Positions 14,707-21,544 of a stretch of 38,145 bases of DNA are shown one piece after another. Within the stretch, counting starts at the first letter, position 1; every line of letters starts with the position of its first letter. The notes beneath the pieces were generated by a model. It had not been told where the DNA came from. It ran no database searches and saw only the letters and a list, made by a program, of their open reading frames with translations. A program made the translations under genes and the position numbers. This DNA is from an uncultured Oscillospiraceae bacterium. Its GTDB lineage: Bacteria; Bacillota; Clostridia; Oscillospirales; Oscillospiraceae. Location: the NCBI GenBank assembly GCA_944387035.1, contig CALXDJ010000017.1, positions 1-38,145 on the forward strand. The letters are read 5' to 3'.

Positions 14707-15002
14707 AGAGGAATTTGGTCTCTTTTACAAAAACTTCAAATCCCGGAAAAGAACCGGACAAATTTCGACGAAAGAAGTGCCGGGGCGACAAAAGCTCCCA
14801 TTTACACGGCTGCGGGAGCGGTGGTATCATGGCTATGGGAAGCTTTCCAATACCCACCCGCTTGGGCCGTGCGGCGCGCAGCGCCGGACGGCTCCTTTTT
14901 ATGCCGTTCTTGTTTATGCCGCTGCGGCCCGGAGGCCGGTATGTCCGGCCTTTGGAGAAAGATCGGGGCGGACCGTGGGAGGACACAGCCGGAGCGCCGT
15001 CC
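14707..15002. other. Intergenic region without supportable gene
   Basis: About 300 bases between hpf and the S1-domain gene. Open frames here lack a convincing ribosome binding site or family features. It holds a possible plus-strand promoter (TTTACA, 18 bases, TATCAT near 14801-14830) and two Spo0A-box-like half matches, CCGGACAAA (14754-14762) and TTCGACGAA (14764-14772), ten bases apart. Confidence 0.4.
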
Positions 15003-15045
15003 ATAGAACAAAACAGCCGGCCGCCCTGTTGGGCAGCCGGTTGTT
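15003..15045 (-). terminator. Terminator of the yabR-like gene and its cluster
   Basis: AACAGCCGGC (15012-15021) and GCCGGTTGTT (15036-15045) pair over ten positions including one G-U pair; on the minus strand TTTTGTTCTAT follows. It lies 25 bases past the S1-protein stop and ends the sporulation/division cluster. Confidence 0.65.
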
Positions 15046-15070
15046 TGGGTACGGATTCCAGGGACGCGGC

Positions 15071-15565
15071 TCAGCGCCGTCTGCGGCCGCCGCCCCGCTT
15101 GCCGTCAATGCTGCGGTTCAAATCGGCCATCTTTCCTTCGGAGGAGGAGAGAAACTGCTTGAGCTTGTCCTCGAAGGACTGATCCGCGGAGGGGGGCAGG
15201 GTCTGCCCACCCCGTCCAAAGGAGGACCGGGGCGGATGCGCGGAGCCGGAAGCTGCCGGATGCGCGGCGGGACGGGGGCCTGCGGGGCGGGCGGATGCGG
15301 GCCGCTGCGGGCGGAATCCGGGCCGCTCCTGCTGCGGCAGGGTCTTCTTAATGGAAAGATTGATCTTTCCGTTTTCCGTGGACAGGACCAGGACCTTGAC
15401 GGTCTGTCCCTCCTGCAAAAAATCATGTACGTCGTTGACAAAGGTGTTGGCGATCTCCGAAATGTGTACCAGACCGGATCGGCCGCCCTCCAGGGCGACG
15501 AACGCGCCGAATTTGGTGATCGAAGTCACCTTGCCTTCCAAAATACTCCCAACCTGCGGCTCCAT
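15071..15565 (-). CDS. YabR-like S1 RNA-binding domain protein
   Basis: The 164-residue protein has one S1 domain (VGSILEGKVTSITKFGAFVA, LVHISEIANTFVNDVHDFL, GQTVKVLVL...KINLSIKK, about residues 4-75). A Pro, Arg and Ala rich linker follows, then a conserved-looking end SFEDKLKQFLSSSEGKMADL and an Arg/Gly tail. It matches YabR/GSP13-type proteins that sit directly after divIC in Bacillus and bind RNA or ribosomes. ATG 15565 is 14 bases after AAGGAG, longer than normal; the TTG at 15589 has no site. It is the last gene of the conserved cluster. spoIIE, which follows yabR in B. subtilis, is not here. Confidence 0.85.
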   Translation of the reverse strand: MEPQVGSILEGKVTSITKFGAFVALEGGRSGLVHISEIANTFVNDVHDFLQEGQTVKVLVLSTENGKINLSIKKTLPQQERPGFRPQRPASARPAGPRPAAHPAASGSAHPPRSSFGRGGQTLPPSADQSFEDKLKQFLSSSEGKMADLNRSIDGKRGGGRRRR

Positions 15566-15690
15566 ATGGTTATTTGTTTCTCCTTCCAAAGATTTTCAGC
15601 GTGCCTTCCCAAAGCACCCTTTCTAAAAGAAAAGACCGGCGCTGGCTCAAGCGGGGGGAGCGCAGTGCCCCCCTCGTCGCCAGACACCGA

Positions 15691-15999
15691 TCAGTTGCTG
15701 ACGTCATAAAACACATACTCACCCGGGGTCACCAGGCCCAGTTCCTCCCGGGCCAATTCCTCCATCTTCTCGGGAGTGGTTCCCTCGGCGATGTCGGCGG
15801 CCAGAGACTCGTTGGCCTGACGCTGGGCGTCCACCTGGGCGGCCAGCAGTTCCTGATCCGTCTGGGCGCGCTCCACCTGACCCCGCAGGGTGTAGAGCTG
15901 GGCGCAGATGCCCACCAGCAGAATCAGAATCAGGACGCGGGTCAGCAGGCCGGACTTGGCGCGCTGGCGCTTTTTTGTGGGGGTTGCGGTTTTGGCCAT
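15691..15999 (-). CDS. divIC: Septum formation initiator DivIC/FtsB
   Basis: A bitopic division protein that forms a complex with FtsL and DivIB at the septum. The 102-residue product has a short basic cytoplasmic start (MAKTATPTKKRQRAKSG), one membrane helix (LLTRVLILILLVGICAQLYTL) and a coiled coil (RGQVERAQTDQELLAAQVDA and onward). It ends in the family signature PEKMEELAREELGLVTPGE. AAGGAGG lies eight bases before ATG 15999. Most of the gene (15719-15999) is overlapped by an out-of-frame continuation of yabQ. The position between yabQ and yabR is the classical one. Confidence 0.92.
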   Translation of the reverse strand: MAKTATPTKKRQRAKSGLLTRVLILILLVGICAQLYTLRGQVERAQTDQELLAAQVDAQRQANESLAADIAEGTTPEKMEELAREELGLVTPGEYVFYDVSN

Positions 16000-16462
16000 G
16001 CCTGCTGCCTCCTTCGTAAAACGGGCGGGTATATCCACTTTTTCCTATTGTATAGCATTTGCTTGCAAAATAAAAGAGATTTTTTCCACACCGCCCGCAT
16101 TTTTTTAAAAATTTTTTCGCCTGACGAAGGGGAAAGGTCAGGCAGCGGACCAGACAGCCCAGGGTATCCGCCCAAAATTCCCACACCGGCCGCAGCAGGG
16201 AGGAGAAGGCGGAAAAAAACAGCACGGCGCCGCCCACGACTCCCAGCACCACAAATCCCCGCAGTTCCCCCTCCGCCCGGGCCAGGATGAAGCGAAAGCA
16301 CCCCGCCCCCACGGCCAGGGCATATACGCCGTCCAGCAGCGGGGCCACCCGGGGCAGCCGGAGGCGGAAGGGCCGCAGCAGATCATAGAGGGACCCGATG
16401 GCCAGACCCAACAAAATGGACTGGACGAACACCAGCAGCTGTTGAGAGATATGGTTTTCCAT
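15719..16462 (-). CDS. yabQ: Spore cortex protein YabQ with long out-of-frame overlap onto divIC
   Basis: YabQ is a membrane protein needed for spore cortex formation. Residues 1-125 are typical: QQLLVFVQSILLGLAIGSLY, DLLRPFR, then several hydrophobic helices and a basic segment CLTFPLRQAKKFLKKCG. Family members usually end soon after this. Here no stop occurs, and the frame runs 247 residues, 94 of them over divIC in another frame (Arg/Gly/Pro-rich, HGQNRNPHKKAPARQVR and onward), which looks non-native. A run of A and T at 16098-16121 is a possible frameshift site; the alternative frame reads KIFKKMRAVWKKSLLFCKQM and also enters divIC. The true end is therefore uncertain. ATG 16460-16462 is three bases after the yabP stop, so translation is coupled. 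Confidence 0.8.
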   Translation of the reverse strand: MENHISQQLLVFVQSILLGLAIGSLYDLLRPFRLRLPRVAPLLDGVYALAVGAGCFRFILARAEGELRGFVVLGVVGGAVLFFSAFSSLLRPVWEFWADTLGCLVRCLTFPLRQAKKFLKKCGRCGKNLFYFASKCYTIGKSGYTRPFYEGGSRHGQNRNPHKKAPARQVRPADPRPDSDSAGGHLRPALHPAGSGGARPDGSGTAGRPGGRPASGQRVSGRRHRRGNHSREDGGIGPGGTGPGDPG

Positions 16463-16465
16463 AGC

Positions 16466-16747
16466 CTAGCCGAACAGCCGGCCCCAGAAGCCGCCCCGGC
16501 CGGAGGGCTGGTCCTCGTAGGCAACGGAGTCGATCCGCCCCTCCACATGGAGCTCCCCGCCATCCAAGGACAGCTTGCCGATGTGCAGTTCCTCTCCGGT
16601 GATGACCAGGGTTCCGGCGGAGGTGGACATGACGATTCCTGTTTCATCAAAGCGTTCCACATCCTCTACCCCGGAGACTGTCAGGCGTTCCCGGCCCACC
16701 AGCTCCAGGCGGTGGGCCTCCTGCGGCATTACATTAAACTCATTCAT
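16466..16747 (-). CDS. yabP: Sporulation protein YabP
   Basis: YabP is a small sporulation protein required for late spore development in Bacillus. The 93-residue product fits the family in length and pattern: HRLELVGRERLTVSGVEDVE, RFDETGIVMSTSAGTLVITG, EELHIGKLSLDGGELHVEG and IDSVAYED. It lacks membrane segments. It sits between rqcP and yabQ as in other spore formers, with yabQ starting three bases after its stop. This supports the view that the organism makes spores. Confidence 0.93.
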   Translation of the reverse strand: MNEFNVMPQEAHRLELVGRERLTVSGVEDVERFDETGIVMSTSAGTLVITGEELHIGKLSLDGGELHVEGRIDSVAYEDQPSGRGGFWGRLFG

Positions 16748-16810
16748 TCCTCGTCCCTCCCCTGCCCACAGACTATGCAGGCACCGGGCGGGATAGAAGG
16801 GGATGGGACC

Positions 16811-17050
16811 TCAGATTTCCCGATACAGGGTTCCGGCGTCGGATTGACGCACGGTTTCTTCCACGGCCAGCACCTCCACGGTGAGGGTTCTCTGCCCGAA
16901 GCGCAGTGAGATCCGGTCGCCCACTTTCACGTCATAGGAGGCCCGGGCGGGTTTATCGTTGACGGTCACCAGACCGTTGTCGCAGGCCTCGTTGGCCACG
17001 GTGCGGCGCTTGATGAGCCGGGCGACCTTCAGGTATTTATCCAGACGCAT
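16811..17050 (-). CDS. rqcP: S4-domain ribosome-associated quality control protein RqcP (YabO)
   Basis: RqcP is an S4-domain protein that binds stalled 50S-peptidyl-tRNA complexes and helps RqcH add alanine tails. The 79-residue product begins MRLDKYLKVARLIKRRTVAN, then VTVNDKPARASYDVKVGDRI, the standard S4 fold. The GGAGG eight bases before ATG 17050 sets the start; a longer open frame to 17167 runs through the hup terminator and is not coding. It lies between hup and yabP, the same order as in Bacillus. Confidence 0.93.
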   Translation of the reverse strand: MRLDKYLKVARLIKRRTVANEACDNGLVTVNDKPARASYDVKVGDRISLRFGQRTLTVEVLAVEETVRQSDAGTLYREI

Positions 17051-17062
17051 TGCTGATTCCTC

Positions 17063-17112
17063 CAAAAGCAAAACTCCCGTTCCGGGCGGCGGAGCCGCGC
17101 CGGAACCGGGAG
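17063..17112 (-). terminator. Terminator or attenuator after hup
   Basis: CTCCCGTTCCGG (17074-17085) and CCGGAACCGGGAG (17100-17112) pair with one bulge. On the minus strand TTTTGCTTTTGG follows, immediately before the rqcP ribosome binding site. It probably lowers transcription into the downstream cluster. Confidence 0.7.
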
Positions 17113-17166
17113 CGTGAAAATCAAGAGACGGCCCACCCGGCTTCGGCCGGATGAGCCGCCTGGGCA

Positions 17167-17442
17167 TTACTTGGAAACGCTGTCCTTGAGGGCCTTGCCG
17201 GCCTTGAACACGGGCACCACGGAGGCGGGGATTTCGATGGACTCCTTGGTCTTGGGGTTGCGGCCGATGCGGGCGGCGCGCTTCTTCACCTCAAAGGAGC
17301 CAAAGCCCACCAGCTGGACCTTGTCGCCTTCCTTCAGGGCGTCGGTGATGGCGTCCAGAGTCGCGGTGAGAACAGCCTCAGCGTCCTTCTTGGAAACCTC
17401 GGCGGCGGCTGCCACAGCGTTGATGAGTTCTGCTTTGTTCAT
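17167..17442 (-). CDS. hup: HU-type nucleoid protein
   Basis: HU bends and compacts DNA as a dimer. The 91-residue product is a textbook [62 protein letters not shown] and a C-terminal [12 protein letters not shown]. The DNA-wrapping arm IGRNPKT is complete. GGGAGG precedes ATG 17442. It lies between mazG and rqcP and has a hairpin terminator after it, typical for an abundant protein transcribed more than its neighbours. A 23-base near-palindrome lies about 45-67 bases upstream of the start. Confidence 0.96.
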   Translation of the reverse strand: MNKAELINAVAAAAEVSKKDAEAVLTATLDAITDALKEGDKVQLVGFGSFEVKKRAARIGRNPKTKESIEIPASVVPVFKAGKALKDSVSK

Positions 17443-17486
17443 GGATCGTATCCTCCCATTGTCATTTGTGATCTAAAATCATATTT

Positions 17487-17509
17487 CTTAACGCGAACTG
17501 CGTGTTAAG
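17487..17509. promoter_or_regulatory. 23-base near-palindrome upstream of hup
   Basis: CTTAACGCG (17487-17495) faces CGTGTTAAG (17501-17509) across a five-base centre, with one mismatch between the arms. It lies between the mazG stop and the hup start and could be an operator or a short hairpin at the mazG 3' end. No protein is assigned. Confidence 0.4.
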
Positions 17510-17511
17510 AC

Positions 17512-18318
17512 TTAAGCGTGTTGGTGCGCCTTGGCCTCCTGCCACAGCTTCACCAGTTCCGCCTCGGAGTATGCGGAAAGAGGCTTGTCCGCCTGGGCTT
17601 CCACATACCGGAAGCGCTGGTCGAATTTGTCGCAGGCGCGGTGCAGGGCATCCTCCGGGTCCACCCCGGACATCTGCGCCACCTTGGCGGCGATGAACAG
17701 GGCGTCGCCCACTTCCTCCCGCACACCGTGGGGCGCGTCGGCGGCCTTGCCGGATTCGAGAGCCGCACGCAGCTCCCGCACCTCCTCTTCCAGCTTGCCC
17801 AGGGCGCTCAGAGCGCTGTCCCAGTCAAAACCGGCTTTGGCGGTTTTGCTCTGGATCTTCTCCGCCCGCCAGAGAGCGGGCAGAGTGTGGGGCACGGACT
17901 CGATGGCGTCGGCAGTGGAGCGCTGCCCCTTTTCCCGGCGCTTGAGCACTTCCCAGTTGGCCAGGACCTGCTCGCTGGTGTCGGCCTCCACGGTGCCGAA
18001 GACGTGCGGATGGCGGTAGACCAGCTTCTTGGTGACACCGTCCACCACGTCATCCATGGTGAAGCGGCCCCGCTCGGCTTCGATCTGCGCGTGGAAGGCC
18101 ACCTGCATCAGCACGTCGCCCAGCTCCTCGCACATGCCCGCCGCATCGTCGCGGTCCAGGGCGTCCAGGGTTTCGTAGGTCTCCTCCAGGAAATTGCGGC
18201 GGATGGAATCGTGGGTCTGCTCGGCATCCCACGGGCAGCCGCCCGGTCCCCGCAGCAAAGCCATGACACGCAGGAAGTCCGCCCAGTCATAGCGCGGCTT
18301 ACATTGAAAATCTACCAT
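17512..18318 (-). CDS. mazG: Nucleoside triphosphate pyrophosphohydrolase MazG
   Basis: MazG hydrolyses non-canonical or excess NTPs to NMP and pyrophosphate. The 268-residue protein has two MazG repeats. The first carries the metal-binding EExxE...ExxD pattern (LEETYETLDALDRDD...CEELGDVLMQ), the second EEEVRELRAAL...REEVGDALF. The substrate strip GGCPWDAEQTHDSIRRNFLE is present. Unlike Bacillus YabN, no methylase domain is fused at the N-terminus. ATG 18318 has only a weak upstream site (AAGGCAG). It lies 58 bases after the SpoVB-like gene and before hup, the conserved order. Confidence 0.94.
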   Translation of the reverse strand: MVDFQCKPRYDWADFLRVMALLRGPGGCPWDAEQTHDSIRRNFLEETYETLDALDRDDAAGMCEELGDVLMQVAFHAQIEAERGRFTMDDVVDGVTKKLVYRHPHVFGTVEADTSEQVLANWEVLKRREKGQRSTADAIESVPHTLPALWRAEKIQSKTAKAGFDWDSALSALGKLEEEVRELRAALESGKAADAPHGVREEVGDALFIAAKVAQMSGVDPEDALHRACDKFDQRFRYVEAQADKPLSAYSEAELVKLWQEAKAHQHA

Positions 18319-18376
18319 ATATACTCTGCCTTTGCAAGAAAATTTGTATTGTTTTATCCCGAAAATGGGACTTTTT

Positions 18377-19990
18377 TTATTTCAGATGGAGCAATGCGGC
18401 CAATTTTTCGCCATGAGGAATGGACCGCAGGTCCTCGGCCCGCAGAATTTGCAGCGCAATGACCAAAATCGCGTACACCACCACGCCGGCGCCGATGCCG
18501 ATGATGGTGGCCAAAGCGTTGGCACCGTAGGCGTACTCGCCGCCGGTGAGAACCCGGAGCGTCAGGCCGTGGACGGCCCAGGCGGCGCCGCCCATGAGGA
18601 CGGAGGCCAGCACGGGTTTGGCAAAGAGCTGGAGATAGTGCGGCTTTTTGAGGGAGTACTTCCACACGAAGGCCAGGTTCAGCATCACGATCACGGCGTA
18701 GCAGCACAGGGTGGAGATGGGTGCGCCGTGGATGTTGATGGCGGGATTGCCCACCAGGACATAGTTCAAAATGATCTTGGTAATGCCGCCGATGATCACC
18801 GTGATGATGGGCAGGTGCTCCTTGCCGTAGGTCTGCAAAATGGCGTTGGTCAGGTTCATCAGGCAGATGAAGATGCAGGCGATGCCCAGCCAGCGCATGT
18901 GGGGACCGGCGGCCAGGGCGTCGGTATACTGGGCGGGATAGAGCATCAGCAGCGCGCTGCCGCCCAGAACGCTCAGGCCCACGCCGGCGGGGATGGTCAG
19001 CACGGCCACAATCCGGAAGGCGGAGGAGACGATGCGGTCGGCCTCCACGGCGTCCTTGCGGGTGATGGCCGCGGCGGCGAAGGGAATCAGGCTCATGGTC
19101 ACCGGGAAGACGAAGGAGGGCGGCAGATTGATGAGGTTCATGCCGAACTGGTACTGGCCGAAGAGCGTGGCGGCGGAGTCCGCCAGCTCCGGAATGGTCT
19201 GGAGACGGCCCAGGACGTTGGAGGTATCCACCAGGGTGATGATGCTCATGGCGGAGTTGCTCAGCGTAATGGGAACGCCGATGGCCAGGACCTGGCGCAT
19301 GATGGCGCCGCTGCTCTCAGGAGTATCCAGGGACGGTGTGCGGTCCCGGTGGGTAGCCAGGTACGCGATCAGGAAGAGCATGGAGAGCATGGTGCCCACC
19401 GTGACACCGAAGATGGCGCCGGCGGCGCCGATGTCCAGGCCCATGCCCATCTTGAGCAGGTACCAGGCCAGGGGCAGTCCGATGCACACCTTACACAATG
19501 CCTCCAGCACCTGGGAGATGGCGGTGGGCGTCATATTGCCCTGGCCCTGGGTGTAGCCCCGCATACAGGCCAGCAGGCACACACAGAACACCGCCGGTGC
19601 CAGGGCACGGATGGGCCAGAAGCCCAGAGGCTCATGGATCAGCTCGGCCAGCTGCGCCGCGCCGAAGTACATCAGGGCAGACCCGGCCAGACCCAGCACG
19701 AAGAACAGCCAAATGGCGGTGCGGAAGATCTTGCGCTTCTGGTTCTCCCGTCCCTGGGCGTGGGCCTGGCTGGTGAGCTTGGAGATGGCCAGGGGCAAGC
19801 CGGCGGTGGAGATGGTCAGCAGCACGTTGTAAATGTTGTAGGCCACGTTGAAGTAGGTTTGACCCTGGCTGCCGACGATATTCCCGAAGGGGATCTTATA
19901 GACGGCGCCGATGACTTTCACGATGGCCACTGCCGCCGCCAGCACGGCGGCGCCGCCCAGAAAAGAGGGCTTTTTGCTTTGTTTCGACAT
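18377..19990 (-). CDS. SpoVB/YabM/MurJ-like flippase (MATE/MVF fold)
   Basis: A polytopic membrane protein of 537 residues with about 14 hydrophobic helices, starting KKPSFLGGAAVLAAAVAIVK. Characteristic segments are IGAVYKIPFGNIVG, YNIYNVLLTISTAGLPLAIS, GYTQGQGNMTPTAISQVLEA and LSVLGGSALLMLYP. This is the polysaccharide-biosynthesis/SpoVB branch, which moves lipid-linked cell wall or spore cortex precursors. Its position before mazG corresponds to yabM of Bacillus. Which substrate it moves (lipid II in growth or in the spore) cannot be told from sequence. ATG 19990 follows GGTATTCCTTTC; the ribosome binding site is weak. Confidence 0.88.
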   Translation of the reverse strand: MSKQSKKPSFLGGAAVLAAAVAIVKVIGAVYKIPFGNIVGSQGQTYFNVAYNIYNVLLTISTAGLPLAISKLTSQAHAQGRENQKRKIFRTAIWLFFVLGLAGSALMYFGAAQLAELIHEPLGFWPIRALAPAVFCVCLLACMRGYTQGQGNMTPTAISQVLEALCKVCIGLPLAWYLLKMGMGLDIGAAGAIFGVTVGTMLSMLFLIAYLATHRDRTPSLDTPESSGAIMRQVLAIGVPITLSNSAMSIITLVDTSNVLGRLQTIPELADSAATLFGQYQFGMNLINLPPSFVFPVTMSLIPFAAAAITRKDAVEADRIVSSAFRIVAVLTIPAGVGLSVLGGSALLMLYPAQYTDALAAGPHMRWLGIACIFICLMNLTNAILQTYGKEHLPIITVIIGGITKIILNYVLVGNPAINIHGAPISTLCCYAVIVMLNLAFVWKYSLKKPHYLQLFAKPVLASVLMGGAAWAVHGLTLRVLTGGEYAYGANALATIIGIGAGVVVYAILVIALQILRAEDLRSIPHGEKLAALLHLK

Positions 19991-20144
19991 GAAAGGAATA
20001 CCTCAAATTTCAAACTAGAATCGCGGTCCTGTCCCCAGAATATGCGTGGGTACGGACATTATACCCCGGCGGCGGTGCGCCAAACACCCCGGGGAGCGGG
20101 CTCCCGGAGCGCCGGGAGTGAACGGCGCCGGGGGAAGCCGGGGC

Positions 20145-20537
20145 TCAGAGCTTGGAGCCGCACTCCCGGCAATAGGCGTCGCCCTTCTGGACGGGGGCTG
20201 CGCAGACGGGGCAGGTGCGGGCGGCTTCTTCCCGGCAGATCTGGGCCTCCAGCCCGGCGATCTGCGCTTTGAGGGCGTCCACCTCCTGCAGCTTTTGCAG
20301 CAGAATTTCGGAGTCGGTGGGGTTGCCGGTGTGGGTGGCGTAAAGGAGTTCGCCCAGCTCCTGCAGGGCCGCGTTGACCTGCGCCTGCGTTTCCGCAATG
20401 CGGATTTTCAGCTTGGCCACGCACAGCAGCTCCCCGGCCTTTTTGCCCACGCCGTAGGCGGCGTCAGCGGCGGTGTCTCTGACCTCAATGGCGGTGTTTT
20501 GGACCTTGTCCAGCAATTGTGCGAGCTTCTCGTTCAT
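20145..20537 (-). CDS. Helical zinc-ribbon protein, unknown function
   Basis: A 130-residue soluble protein. Residues 1-100 are long amphipathic helices, probably coiled coil (KLAQLLDKVQNTAIEVRDTA, AKLKIRIAETQAQVNAALQE, LLQKLQEVDALKAQIAGLEA). The C-terminus is a zinc ribbon with CPVC and CREC about 17 residues apart (TCPVCAAPVQKGDAYCRECG). AGGAGG precedes ATG 20537. Such proteins occur widely in Oscillospiraceae; I infer no function. It lies between the uridine-kinase-like gene and the flippase on the same strand. A GC-rich hairpin near 20099-20118 follows it without a T run. Confidence 0.75.
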   Translation of the reverse strand: MNEKLAQLLDKVQNTAIEVRDTAADAAYGVGKKAGELLCVAKLKIRIAETQAQVNAALQELGELLYATHTGNPTDSEILLQKLQEVDALKAQIAGLEAQICREEAARTCPVCAAPVQKGDAYCRECGSKL

Positions 20538-20594
20538 GATGAAGACCTCCTGCAGCAAGATCTGCCGGCGGAGAGGGCCCCGCCGGCAGGCGGA

Positions 20595-21530
20595 TCAGTG
20601 GTTATCGTAGGTACTGCCGCCGATGAACTCCCGGGCCAGGGAGTCGGGCGCCACACAGGATTCGTCCATGGCTTCGATGCGCTCAAAGCTCCGGAGGATC
20701 TGGTCCACCACCTCGTACTTCCCGGCGGGGACGGCCTGAAGCAGCGGCACCACAAAGGGCTTGAGCACGGAGAACTCAAAGGCCAGGGAGGAGTCGAACA
20801 TCAAGTCGGCGTTTTCCTTATAGGGAGAGATGTAGAGCTTTTCCCCCCGGCACACGTTGGGCCACATCTTGAGCGTGAAGGCGGCATCGCTGCCCCGGAA
20901 CTTGTAGTCCCGGACGATCCGGCGGCACAGCCGCAGCCACGCATGCTCAAAGACGATGTTGCCGTCGTCGTCCACCAGATTGCTCCGGGCGGCGATATAG
21001 AGCTTGAAGGCGTGGGGGTTCTTGCCCACAATGATGTCGTTGAGGGCGTGGATGCCTTCAAAAATCGCCAGCTCGTCAGGGCCCAGATGCATGGGCTGGG
21101 AGAGGATGTCGGAGCGCATCTGCCGCGCAAACTCATACTTGGGTACGTGGATGGTCTCACCCCGGTCCAGCATGGAGAAGTGCCGGTTCAAAAGGTCCAC
21201 GTCCAGGCAGAAGGGAGACTCATAGTCGATGGCGCCCTCCCGGTTGCGGGGAGCGGTCTCGGGATCAAGGGTGTTGAAGTAGTTGTCCATGGACACGGTG
21301 TGGGTCTCAATGCCCATGTGGTCCAGGGCCTCTTCAATCTTCAGCGCCGTGGTGGTCTTGCCGGAGCCGGAGGGACCGGAGAGCAGGATGATCCGGGATT
21401 CGTTCCGGTGGCCCGCGATCTTCTCGGCAGCACACTGGACCTTCCGGGCGAAGGCGGCGTCACACTCGGCGGCAAAGGCCGCGGGATCACTGCGGATGGC
21501 TGCATTGATCTGCGAGAGGGAATAAGGCAT
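20595..21530 (-). CDS. Uridine kinase/phosphoribulokinase-family nucleoside kinase
   Basis: The 311-residue protein has the P-loop GPSGSGKT (residues 52-59), a Walker-B-like FEGIHAL segment, and uridine-kinase-type motifs SMDNYFN and FCLDVDLLNRHF...IHVPKYEFARQ. It is longer than classical Udk (about 210), with a C-terminal extension ending EFIGGSTYDNH, so the substrate may not be uridine. ATG 21530 has AAAGGAG upstream. It starts 15 bases after the hemZ stop and is probably in the same transcript. I am sure of the kinase superfamily and unsure of the substrate. Confidence 0.85.
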   Translation of the reverse strand: MPYSLSQINAAIRSDPAAFAAECDAAFARKVQCAAEKIAGHRNESRIILLSGPSGSGKTTTALKIEEALDHMGIETHTVSMDNYFNTLDPETAPRNREGAIDYESPFCLDVDLLNRHFSMLDRGETIHVPKYEFARQMRSDILSQPMHLGPDELAIFEGIHALNDIIVGKNPHAFKLYIAARSNLVDDDGNIVFEHAWLRLCRRIVRDYKFRGSDAAFTLKMWPNVCRGEKLYISPYKENADLMFDSSLAFEFSVLKPFVVPLLQAVPAGKYEVVDQILRSFERIEAMDESCVAPDSLAREFIGGSTYDNH

Positions 21531-21544
21531 GGCAATGGCTCCTT

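Noticed and set aside
14630-15004. N-terminal extension of hpf (open frame to 15004)
   Set aside because: The family starts at MKYTYACK, AAAGGAG fits ATG 14629, and the hpf promoter lies within the supposed extension.
14701-15182. Plus-strand open frames between hpf and the S1-domain gene
   Set aside because: No good ribosome binding site, Arg/Pro-rich composition, and they run into the antisense of the S1 gene.
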